DNA from: Amycolatopsis marina
Lineage (GTDB): Bacteria > Actinomycetota > Actinomycetes > Mycobacteriales > Pseudonocardiaceae
Direction: 5' to 3'
DNA: 64,000 bases
Assembly (NCBI RefSeq): GCF_900111885.1
Contig: NZ_FOKG01000006.1
Coordinates: 186,001 to 250,000, forward strand
Positions 43,026 to 50,782 of this stretch are shown one piece after another (positions within the stretch are counted from its first letter, which is position 1; every line of letters begins with the position of its first letter). The position numbers and the translations under genes were made by a program. The notes below the pieces were generated by a model. That model was not told where the DNA came from and searched no databases. It was given only the letters and a program-made list of their open reading frames with translations.

Positions 43026-43805
43026 ATGGGAATCGACACCGGCGCCGATCGTGTCGCGGACGGCCCGACGCCGAAACACGCGCAGCTGCGGGAAATTCTG
43101 CGCCGCACGATCGAGGGAGAGCTTCCACCCGGCTCGCCCATTCCGTCCGAACGCGAGCTGGCCGAGCGCTACGACGTCTCCCGGCTGACCGTCCGGTCGG
43201 CGATCGGGAAACTGGTCGACGAGGGACTGCTCACCCGAGCGCGCGGCAAGGGCACGTTCACCGCCACCAAGCGGATGGACCTGCAGCTGTACCTGATGTC
43301 GTTCACCGACGACATGCGCCGCCGCGGCCTCATGCCGACCACCGAACTACTCGGCATCACGCGCGAAATCCCGCCAACGCCGACACTCAGCGCCCTCGGG
43401 CTGCCCGAGGGCGAGTGCGCGTACCGCCTGCGCAGGCTGCGCAGGGCCGACGGCGTGCCGCTGGCCGTGGAACGGGGCTGGTACCACGCGAGCAGGGTGG
43501 CCGGCATGCCGGAGCTGGACCTCACCCAGTCGCTCTACGCACAGCTCGCCGCCACATACGGCATCCGTCTCGACCACGCCAGGCAGACCGTCTGGGCGGA
43601 GTCGGCCGACGCCGAAACCGCACGACTGCTGGGTATTCGCACCGGCAGCTCGCTGCTCGTCTTCCGCAGGGTCTCCAGCATGCGCGGGGAGCCCGTGGAG
43701 GACATGACGTCCTGGTACCGGGGAGATCACTACCAGGTGACCATGCAGTTGGATCGGAATGACCCGGATTCCGGCCGCCCTGCACAACATGGAGGTACCC
43801 GATGA
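43026..43805 (+). CDS. dasR: GntR/HutC-family regulator, DasR-like
   Basis: A 259-residue repressor. The N-terminal winged helix contains PSERELAERYDVSRLTVRSAI and GLLTRARGKGTF. The C-terminal UTRA domain, which senses a sugar phosphate, ends with DHYQVTMQLDR. The ATG at 43026 has a GGAGGTG site. Its location inside the PTS cluster and the dre-like site upstream support a DasR-type role in GlcNAc control. The ortholog name is inferred from context and needs a tree. Confidence 0.85.
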   Translation: MGIDTGADRVADGPTPKHAQLREILRRTIEGELPPGSPIPSERELAERYDVSRLTVRSAIGKLVDEGLLTRARGKGTFTATKRMDLQLYLMSFTDDMRRRGLMPTTELLGITREIPPTPTLSALGLPEGECAYRLRRLRRADGVPLAVERGWYHASRVAGMPELDLTQSLYAQLAATYGIRLDHARQTVWAESADAETARLLGIRTGSSLLVFRRVSSMRGEPVEDMTSWYRGDHYQVTMQLDRNDPDSGRPAQHGGTR

Positions 43806-45100
43806 GCGCCACCCAAACAGCGGGGGCGAAGGGTAAGCGCAAGGGAATGGCCGGGCTGCAACGCTTCGGCCGCAGCCTGATGCTGCCCATCGCCACCCTG
43901 CCCGCCGCCGGCCTGCTGGCTCGCTTGGGCGCACCTGACATGCTCGGCGCGGAAGGGCTGGGGTGGAACAAGGTCGCCGAGGTTCTCGCCGCTGCCGGTG
44001 GCGGACTCTTCGACTTCCTGCCACTGCTGTTCGCCGTTGGTATCGCCGTCGGCTTCGCCCGCAAGGGCGACGGCTCCACCGGTGTGGCCGCCGTGGTCGG
44101 CTTCGTGGTGTTCAACAAGGTGGTGCAGGTCTTCGCGCCCATCGACTCGCTCGAGGGCTTCGGCGAGGGCTGGTACCTGCAACCGATCAAGTGGCCGTAC
44201 TCCGTGCTCGGCGGCATCGTCGTCGGCCTGGTGACCGCGGTGCTGTGGCAGCGATTCCACCGGATCAAGCTCCCGTCGTACCTGGCGTTCTTCGGTGGCC
44301 GCCGGTTCGTGCCGATCATCAACTCGTTCGTGCTGATCTTCGTCGGCGTGCTCTTCGGCCTGATCTTCCCGGTGATCGATGCGGGAATGCAGAACATCGG
44401 CGAGGCAGTCACCAGCGATCCGGTCGTCGGCGGGGGAATCTACGGCATGCTAAACCGCTTGCTGATCCCAATCGGCCTACACCAACTGCTGAACGTGCCG
44501 GTTTGGCTCATCTTCGATGGCGGCGATATCACTAACTTCTTTAACGGCGACCCCGAGGCCGGCGCGTTCATGACCGGGTTCTTCCCGATCTTCATGTTCG
44601 CCCTGCCCGCCGCTGCGTTGGCGATCTGGCAAACCGCGAAGCCGAGTCAGAAGAAGGTCGTCGGTGGCCTGATGCTCTCCGCCGCGCTGACCTCGTTCCT
44701 GACCGGTGTGACCGAGCCGCTCGAGTTCGCGTTCATGTTCGTCGCGTTCCCGCTCTACATTCTGCATGCGGTGCTCACCGGTATCTCCCTGGCATTGGTG
44801 AACGCGCTCGACATCCATCTCGGGTTCTTTTTCTCAGCGGGCGCGATCGACTTTGCGCTGAACTCGGGAGCCCCCGCGGCCAGCAAGGCGTGGTTGCTCA
44901 TCCCGATAGGCCTGGTCTATGCGGCGATCTACTACTTCTTGTTCAAGTTCGTGATCACCAAGTGGAACCTGCGCACGCCGGGCCGGGAAGAGGACGAGGA
45001 AGTCGTGGCCGCGGAGACCCCGCGCGATCCGGAGACGGACACGTCCTCGGCCGCCGGAACCGCCACCGACGCCGATTCCGGCAGTAGCACCAAGTCCTAG
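43802..45100 (+). CDS. nagE: PTS EIIC component, N-acetylglucosamine/glucose family
   Basis: A 432-residue permease with about ten membrane helices. Family signatures are RFGRSLMLPIATLPAAGLLARLG, FARKGDGSTGVAAVVGF, LLIPIGLHQLLNVPVW and SFLTGVTEPLEFAFMF. A hydrophilic acidic C-terminal tail (about 397-432) is unusual, being rich in Glu, Asp, Thr and Ser. The ATG overlaps the regulator stop (ATGA). EIIB and EIIA are encoded divergently rather than fused. Confidence 0.92.
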   Translation: MSATQTAGAKGKRKGMAGLQRFGRSLMLPIATLPAAGLLARLGAPDMLGAEGLGWNKVAEVLAAAGGGLFDFLPLLFAVGIAVGFARKGDGSTGVAAVVGFVVFNKVVQVFAPIDSLEGFGEGWYLQPIKWPYSVLGGIVVGLVTAVLWQRFHRIKLPSYLAFFGGRRFVPIINSFVLIFVGVLFGLIFPVIDAGMQNIGEAVTSDPVVGGGIYGMLNRLLIPIGLHQLLNVPVWLIFDGGDITNFFNGDPEAGAFMTGFFPIFMFALPAAALAIWQTAKPSQKKVVGGLMLSAALTSFLTGVTEPLEFAFMFVAFPLYILHAVLTGISLALVNALDIHLGFFFSAGAIDFALNSGAPAASKAWLLIPIGLVYAAIYYFLFKFVITKWNLRTPGREEDEEVVAAETPRDPETDTSSAAGTATDADSGSSTKS

Positions 45101-45136
45101 CATGCCCCAGGCGCAGTACGAGTCGAAAGGAACACC

Positions 45137-45403
45137 ATGCCCGAGAGGCGAGTGACGGTCGCGAGCAAGGTAGGCCTGCACGCCAGGCCGGCCGCACTGG
45201 TCGCCAAGGCTGCTGCGGCGCAGTCGGTGGCCGTGAGCATCACCAAGGACGGTGGAGCGCCGGTCGCGGCGGGCAGCGTGCTCAACCTGATGACCCTCGC
45301 CGCCGGTCACGGCGACGAGGTGCTCATCAGCGCCGACGGCGAGGGCGCCGAAGACGCGATCAACGCCGTCGCCGAACTGGTGGCGACCGACCTCGACGGC
45401 TAA
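45137..45403 (+). CDS. ptsH: Phosphocarrier protein HPr
   Basis: An 88-residue PTS phosphocarrier with the active His15 in KVGLHARPAALVAKA and the regulatory-site region AGSVLNLMTLAAG. It lies 36 bp after the EIIC gene with GAAAGGAAC upstream. No ptsI (enzyme I) is in this window. Confidence 0.95.
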   Translation: MPERRVTVASKVGLHARPAALVAKAAAAQSVAVSITKDGGAPVAAGSVLNLMTLAAGHGDEVLISADGEGAEDAINAVAELVATDLDG

Positions 45404-46440
45404 CACGACCGGCAGCTCGCCATCACATCGAGAAATTCACTAATAGCCTGACCAGAAGCGGGTGAGGCGAGCCAACTAGTGTCTACGACGGCGCGGTTGG
45501 CCCGCTTCACCCGAACGACCTTAGCCCCTCGCGCGGCCAACCAAGAACCATCTTGCCCGTCACATCCAGATATGCAGGAGACACGGATGAAAGATGCGGC
45601 AAAGATCATCTCCTAGTTTAGACGGGTGCCGATTTTGTCCGTAGAGCAGTACGTGGACCGGCGGCCGGAGTTCTTAGGAAATGACCAGCGGCGATCGCGG
45701 ACGCGGGTGCGGTGCCATTGCGGTTACTCCCGAGCAGCGCTCGGGACTGTCGACTGCCATATGACGACGGCTTCATCTGATGTGTGCGCCCTAAGGCGGC
45801 GGGCCGCCACAACCAGTTGATCGCCCCCACCAGCCAGGCCCGGTGGGATTCCTGACTCGACACCCAGCACCGCACTCAGTGCACGGTGAAATGACACCAA
45901 ACAGGCCAATGCGTTGGGCCTGAACCGGCGGTTATCGCGGCACCAGGTGATCACCCTGGCCTGGGCGCAGATCGTTGCGTTGACTGACAATCTGTCTGCT
46001 TCCTAGCCAATCGTCTCGCAGGTGTAGCCAGCATGTCTGCTGCCTTCGGGTCATCTGCGCGAGACTACTGCGGATGTCGGAAGTGCAACCGGTCGGGCGC
46101 GCTCGTGGAACTGGTCTTCGGGCAGCTCCAGGTGGCTGGATCGACGATCTCCTTTGGCCTGGGAACCGGGCAACCTACCCTGTCAACGTTGCCAATACGT
46201 CAACTTCCCATTTCTGGCGCCTGCTCATTACCAGACAAGCACGCTCTGCCGCTAACCGTCGACTAAGAACACACTAACTTCCGAGAGTAACCGTACGTCA
46301 TCCACGTGGACCATTGACCCTTACCGAAGCGTCGTCGAGTGGCACAAAACACGACAATAGAGGGATGTAAGCGATATGACAGCGTGGCCGGATAGCGTCG
46401 GTCACGTTAACGTCCAGCTGGGTATTCGGAGGCAACCAGT
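45404..46440. other. 1.04-kb stretch without a convincing gene; degenerate remnants
   Basis: Short open frames occur on both strands, but none has a good ribosome site, a recognisable domain or consistent third-position GC. A plus-strand fragment ending at 46005 reads NALGLNRRLSRHQVITLAWA and may be the tail of a decayed coding sequence. Base composition drops towards the right, into the island. It looks like the scar of insertion and decay at the island's left edge. The promoter for the peptide gene at 46441 should lie within the last 150 bp, but no clear boxes were found. Confidence 0.5.
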
Positions 46441-46854
46441 ATGAACGCGGAACGTCTGGCGTTCCTCGACAGCATCGAGGCCAACCTGACCACAACGAAG
46501 CTAGACCGCACTATTTCCGACGAACACAAGGGGAAATCAAAAAAGTCGATTAAGAGAATGGCTGTGGCCGCCGCGGTAATGGCGGCAAGCGCTTCCTTTT
46601 CCACATTGTTCAATTCCACCGCTTACGCAATCACCTCTGAAACCCCAGTTTCAGTGGAATCCAGTTGCGGCATCCCTAATCCTATTCCTCGGGATCATTT
46701 CAAGTCCTGCGGCATCGGCGGATACAATCACTATTTCCGCTCTTCGTGGCCTTCGGGACCAGGAGGGATCAGGACTTGCTACTCGTTCTGGAGTGAACTC
46801 CTTGATCTTGGCTGTGGCACCGATCCTGGTAGAACCACTCAGGTTTGCGCCTGA
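46441..46854 (+). CDS. Small exported five-cysteine peptide (unknown; possible modified-peptide precursor)
   Basis: A 137-residue protein not matched to any family I know. Residues 1-39 are charged. Residues 40-62 are a hydrophobic helix (MAVAAAVMAASASF...) ending in a signal-peptidase-like site TAYA-I at 63/64. The predicted mature part of about 74 residues has Cys76, Cys90, Cys113, Cys125 and Cys136, and is rich in Gly, Ser, Pro and aromatics. The start is fixed by GGAGG eight bases upstream. It is followed by a T-tailed terminator and a glycosyltransferase gene. The odd number of cysteines suggests two disulfides plus one free or modified Cys (inference). Confidence 0.7.
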   Translation: MNAERLAFLDSIEANLTTTKLDRTISDEHKGKSKKSIKRMAVAAAVMAASASFSTLFNSTAYAITSETPVSVESSCGIPNPIPRDHFKSCGIGGYNHYFRSSWPSGPGGIRTCYSFWSELLDLGCGTDPGRTTQVCA

Positions 46855-46893
46855 AACCGTCACGTGAACAGTTAGATACTTAAGATTTGAGCC

Positions 46894-46944
46894 CGTAGGT
46901 GCTTACCTGATGAATTCGCAAGGTAAGCACCTACGTTCATTTTT
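46894..46944 (+). terminator. Intrinsic terminator/attenuator between the peptide and glycosyltransferase genes
   Basis: CGTAGGTGCTTACCT (46894-46908) pairs perfectly with AGGTAAGCACCTACG (46921-46935) around a 12-nt loop, followed by TTCATTTTT. This is the only hairpin in the window with a real T-tract. Placed after the small gene, it would give more peptide than glycosyltransferase message, as in many bacteriocin operons. Confidence 0.85.
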
Positions 46945-46962
46945 CAGAGAATGGGGTTCACC

Positions 46963-48099
46963 ATGGATGGTCTGGCCTGTCCTGTGACCGTCGTTGTTCC
47001 CACGCGGGACGAGGAGCGTTGCCTCACGCGCTGCCTGGATAGCGTGATAGGACGTGGATTTGACAATATCGTTGTCGTTGACACCGGATCAGTGGACAAA
47101 ACTATCGAAATAGTAGACAAATACACCCATCATGGTGTTCAGTTGAGCCAGTTACCGTGGCCAGATTCTTTTGGCGAAATGCGAAACTCCGCCATTGAGA
47201 TCGTCGGGAGCGGGTGGATAGTCTTCCTTGATGCCGATGAGTGGCTCGACGAACATTCATCCGAACAACTGAGAAGGCACCTAGCTTCACTGACCGGTAC
47301 TCGGAATTCTGACCGCCTGACACTTGCGCCGATTATCAAACATGTCGGTCGGGAAGTGACTATTGAGGACGTTCCCCGCATCTTCAAGGCCGACAGCGGG
47401 ATCCGCTACCGTGGTGCAGTACATGAATACCCGGTGCTCCGAGGAACGATCGATGAGCCGGTAGATTTGGCCAGCTTAGACGTCGTGTTCCACCATGACG
47501 GGTACGACCAGGCCGTGGTAAACGAAAAAAGCAAAAGAAGCCGCAATCTTCGTTTATTGAATGCCGCCCGCAAGGATGAACCAGACAACCCTAGATGGTT
47601 ATATTTCACCGTTCGCGACGGGCTTTCCACCCTTGATCACGCGCAGTTGATCGACCTATGCACGGCCCTGAAAGACCTCTCTGAACAGAGCCCTACAACC
47701 GGCGACCGCCTCAGTGCTCGGCACTACTACCGCCGAGCACTCTGCATCGCTTGCCAAGGACTTGGCACCATGGGCGACTGGTCCACCGTGCACCGCTTTT
47801 GTGAAGAGTTAGACCGGATCGATCAAGGCAATAGCCCAGACGCCCATTATTTTCGTTCAGTCGCCGAGCTATTCAACGGCGTGGTGACCGATAGCGGTTT
47901 ACTACGTACAATAGCACTCCGGCGCGAGGACGAACTGCTGTCGGCCAGCACAATCGATCCGGCAGGCCGCCACTTGGATGCTCTTATCGTCGCTATTCTG
48001 AGAAAAATCAAGAGTAGGTCGGATGCCGAAAGTTACCGCGCGCTTTGCGAGCCCTGGACTGACGCCTTCTTTCAATCCTCAAATTTGAGAACTTGGTAA
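46963..48099 (+). CDS. Family 2 glycosyltransferase with helical C-terminal region
   Basis: A 378-residue GT-A enzyme. It has PVTVVVPTRDEERCLTRCLDS, IVVVDTGSVDKTIEIVDKY, then PWPDSFGEMRNSAIE and the metal-binding FLDADEWLDE (Asp90-Asp92), with a conserved GAVHEYP near 152. Residues 195-360 look helical and TPR-like. This layout is shared by the SunS/ThuS peptide glycosyltransferases and by other TPR-linked GT2 proteins; which branch it belongs to cannot be decided here. The ATG at 46963 has GGGG six bases upstream; the ATG at 46951 is an alternative. Several TTA codons set it apart from the surrounding genes. Confidence 0.85.
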   Translation: MDGLACPVTVVVPTRDEERCLTRCLDSVIGRGFDNIVVVDTGSVDKTIEIVDKYTHHGVQLSQLPWPDSFGEMRNSAIEIVGSGWIVFLDADEWLDEHSSEQLRRHLASLTGTRNSDRLTLAPIIKHVGREVTIEDVPRIFKADSGIRYRGAVHEYPVLRGTIDEPVDLASLDVVFHHDGYDQAVVNEKSKRSRNLRLLNAARKDEPDNPRWLYFTVRDGLSTLDHAQLIDLCTALKDLSEQSPTTGDRLSARHYYRRALCIACQGLGTMGDWSTVHRFCEELDRIDQGNSPDAHYFRSVAELFNGVVTDSGLLRTIALRREDELLSASTIDPAGRHLDALIVAILRKIKSRSDAESYRALCEPWTDAFFQSSNLRTW

Positions 48100-48495
48100 C
48101 TCATCGCCTGTTTTTCTGGCCATTGGACAGGCTCAGCAGGGTTCTACTATAGAAGTAAAGGCTAGGTGCCGGTGATATAACCATGCACACGGCATATGAT
48201 GCGCATTTTGTTCCGTACTTCAATACGCCAGCGAGAGTTGGTCATCGAGTTTCTTCGTTCCACTGTTTAAGCAAAAAGTTCGCGCAAGGGGCGAGGCGGC
48301 AGGCTCAACGGCGTACGGCACCAGTGCGAGCCAGAAGTTTGATTGAAGCATAATCGCCGATTAATCTGGATCTTCGACGAGCCCAGTTGCAATACCAGCG
48401 GATACGCATTCCCTACTTTCGGCCCCTGCGTCAGCCTAACGATCATGAACAAACCGGGCTACACTAGGCGCGTACTCGAACGGGGGGGTGTTCGA
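48100..48495. promoter_or_regulatory. Intergenic gap upstream of the SARP gene with a candidate promoter
   Basis: The 396-bp gap is AT-richer than average. TTGGAC (48123-48128) and TACTAT (48145-48150), 16 bp apart, resemble a sigma-70-type promoter pointing at the regulator. The remainder shows no direct heptamer repeats that I could assign as SARP boxes and no credible gene. Confidence 0.35.
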
Positions 48496-50625
48496 ATGAC
48501 GCGGGCGTCTGTCGCATTGCTAGGCGACCTTGAGGTGCGGGTCGACGGCCAGATCGTGCCGATCAACAGACAAAGACTGCGGGCCTTGGTAAACGCGCTA
48601 GCGACGCGTGCAGGTCGGGTAGTTACATTCGAGCGATTGGCCGACGAGATATGGGGTGAGCAGGTGCCCGAACGGCCACGTAGCGGACTGCACACGTTGA
48701 TCAACCAGCTACGCAATCTCATCGGAGCAGATCTGATTCTCACGAAGCCCGGCGGCTACCTTCTCGACCTGCCCCCGGACGCAGTCGACCTACTCCGATT
48801 CGAACGGCTTCTGGCTGCAGTGCCCTGCCCGGACCTGCTTGAGACCAGGACTGTGCTGGCAGAAGCGCTAGAGCTCTGGCGCGATGACACGCTAGCCCCA
48901 CCGCATCTCGTAGAGCACTACCTTGCTGCCTTGGAGCAGCGGGTCGACATCGACTTGACACTAGGCAAACATTCTGAGCTGATCGCCGAGTTGCAGCAGC
49001 TCATCACCAGTTATCCACTGCGGGAGCCGCTCTGGGCGCGGCTGATCACGGCTTTGTACAAGTCCGAGCGGCATGCCGAGGCATTGGACACTTATCAGCG
49101 GGTCCGCTCGCTGCTGTCTGACACGCTGGGCACCGATCCGTCGCCTGCGCTGCGCGAGCTGTACCTGCGGGTGCTAGCTGCGGTCGATGTGTTGCCGCCG
49201 ATGCCGACAACCGGTCCGGCAGTGCCACGGCAGTTGCCGCCGGACAACTCTCGATTCACCGGCCGTTCAGCCGACTTAGCCCTCTTGGACAAGGCCTTCC
49301 AAGAAGTTGCGACGGGCCGATCCCCGGCGCTGATCGCCGTGCACGGTCCCGGAGGTGCGGGCAAGACCACACTGGCCCTCCGGTGGGCACATCAGGTCAG
49401 TGTCAGATTCCCGGACGGTCAACTCTACCTCGACATGCGGGGCTACGGGTCCGACGAACCCCTCGACCCTGCATCTGCACTGGACATCTTGCTGAGGGCT
49501 TTCGGTGTACCCGCATCGCAGATTCCGTCTACGACAGCGGAACGTACTGCCTTGTGGCGCACGTGCCTGTATGGGCGGCAGGTCCTGCTGCTGATCGACA
49601 ACGTCCGCGACGCCGGGCAGGTGCGTCCGTTATTGCCGGGAGTCGGCTCGGTTGTGCTGGTGACCAGCAGGAACGAGCTGCGTGGATTGGCCGTGAACAA
49701 CTGTGCTTGGCGTTTGAACCTCGGTGAACTCAGCCCACATGAAGCAACCTCGTTAGCTTCCGAGGTGATCGGTGTCGAACGGTGCAGTGAGAATTCCGCA
49801 GCAGTGCTCGACTTGATCCGGCTTTCCGGTCGGTTACCCCTGGCGCTAGTAACCGCTGCGGAGCAAGTCACCCGCTACCCAGATACACCCATCGCCGATC
49901 TAGTCGCCGAGTTTCGCTCCGGCAGTGGACGGCTGGATCTGCTCGGTGAGACCGACGATGTGTCCCTTGACCCGCGATTGATCTTTTCCTGGTCGTACCA
50001 AGCGCTCGACCCCGTGGTGTCCCAAGCATTTCGGCTGCTAGGGCTGCACCCGGCCGCAGAATTTACAGTGCCCGCCGCGTCAGTCTTGTTACGTAGCTCA
50101 ACGGCCGGTACCCGAAGGGTGCTCGACTCGCTCGTGTCGGCACACCTGCTTGAGCACAACCAACGTGGCAAGTACCGATTTTACGATCTGTTGCAAGCGT
50201 ATGCGGTGGAACGGGCACTGGAGGAGGACTCCACTAGAAAGCGGGACGCGGCGATGCGGCGAATCCTAGACTGGTACCTACATACTCTCGTTCGTGCAAG
50301 GGCAACTGCGTTCGTCAGTTCGACCGTGGAAGTCGCGCCGGCGGAGGACGAAAGCGTGCAGCCGCTGGATTTCGTCAATGCGGATGTCGCCACGGAGTGG
50401 TATGTCCAGCAACGTGCCACGCTTGTTGCTGTTGTGGAGTACGCAGATGACAACGGATTCAATCGGCATGGATGGCAACTAGCGTTCCTGCTGCGGGATT
50501 TTCAAGAGGTCGAGCAGCACGTCGACGAGGGGACTCGGGCGGCAGAAGTCGCCATGCGCTGCGCGCAGCGGTCCGGCGACCAGGAAGCGCTGCGTTACGC
50601 GACACATCTCATAGGCGTCGCCTAA
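48496..50625 (+). CDS. SARP/AfsR-family transcriptional activator, C-terminally short
   Basis: A 709-residue regulator. Residues 1-95 are an OmpR-type winged helix (VALLGDLEVRVDGQIVPI, VTFERLADEIWGE), 100-240 a bacterial transcriptional activation domain (EALDTYQRVRSLLSDTLGTDPSPALREL in part), and 255-540 an NB-ARC-like ATPase with P-loop GPGGAGKT at 284-291. The usual C-terminal TPR array stops after about one repeat, at a TAA after RYATHLIGVA. It probably activates the peptide-glycosyltransferase genes (inference from position). The ATG at 48496 is chosen by homology; in-frame ATGs exist upstream. It contains multiple TTA codons. Confidence 0.85.
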   Translation: MTRASVALLGDLEVRVDGQIVPINRQRLRALVNALATRAGRVVTFERLADEIWGEQVPERPRSGLHTLINQLRNLIGADLILTKPGGYLLDLPPDAVDLLRFERLLAAVPCPDLLETRTVLAEALELWRDDTLAPPHLVEHYLAALEQRVDIDLTLGKHSELIAELQQLITSYPLREPLWARLITALYKSERHAEALDTYQRVRSLLSDTLGTDPSPALRELYLRVLAAVDVLPPMPTTGPAVPRQLPPDNSRFTGRSADLALLDKAFQEVATGRSPALIAVHGPGGAGKTTLALRWAHQVSVRFPDGQLYLDMRGYGSDEPLDPASALDILLRAFGVPASQIPSTTAERTALWRTCLYGRQVLLLIDNVRDAGQVRPLLPGVGSVVLVTSRNELRGLAVNNCAWRLNLGELSPHEATSLASEVIGVERCSENSAAVLDLIRLSGRLPLALVTAAEQVTRYPDTPIADLVAEFRSGSGRLDLLGETDDVSLDPRLIFSWSYQALDPVVSQAFRLLGLHPAAEFTVPAASVLLRSSTAGTRRVLDSLVSAHLLEHNQRGKYRFYDLLQAYAVERALEEDSTRKRDAAMRRILDWYLHTLVRARATAFVSSTVEVAPAEDESVQPLDFVNADVATEWYVQQRATLVAVVEYADDNGFNRHGWQLAFLLRDFQEVEQHVDEGTRAAEVAMRCAQRSGDQEALRYATHLIGVA

Positions 50626-50722
50626 ACGGCTCGGACGGCACAACTCGCGGAGCTGTGGCGGGTACAGACACTCCGCGCCGACTACGACGGTGTCCAAGTA
50701 AGCGCCTTAACTGCACGGGATA

Positions 50723-50780
50723 ACCCCACCCTACGAACCCCGGCCCGGCGCCTGCCGGGCCGGGGTTCGTAGGGTGGGGT
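50723..50780. terminator. Perfect 27-bp-stem hairpin just before the serine hydrolase start
   Basis: ACCCCACCCTACGAACCCCG and seven more bases (50723-50749) pair without mismatch with 50754-50780 around a 4-nt loop. It should terminate SARP transcription. Its right arm also contains GGGTGGGG, the only ribosome-site-like sequence for the ATG at 50783. Confidence 0.8.
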
Positions 50781-50782
50781 AC

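Noticed and set aside
45618..45990. Minus-strand open frames of 85-88 codons in the gap after HPr
   Set aside because: They overlap each other in different frames, lack ribosome sites and match no family I recognise; more likely decayed DNA.
46033..46277. Plus-strand frames of 67-77 codons just upstream of the peptide gene
   Set aside because: No domain, no Shine-Dalgarno and mixed composition. They are not supported as genes.
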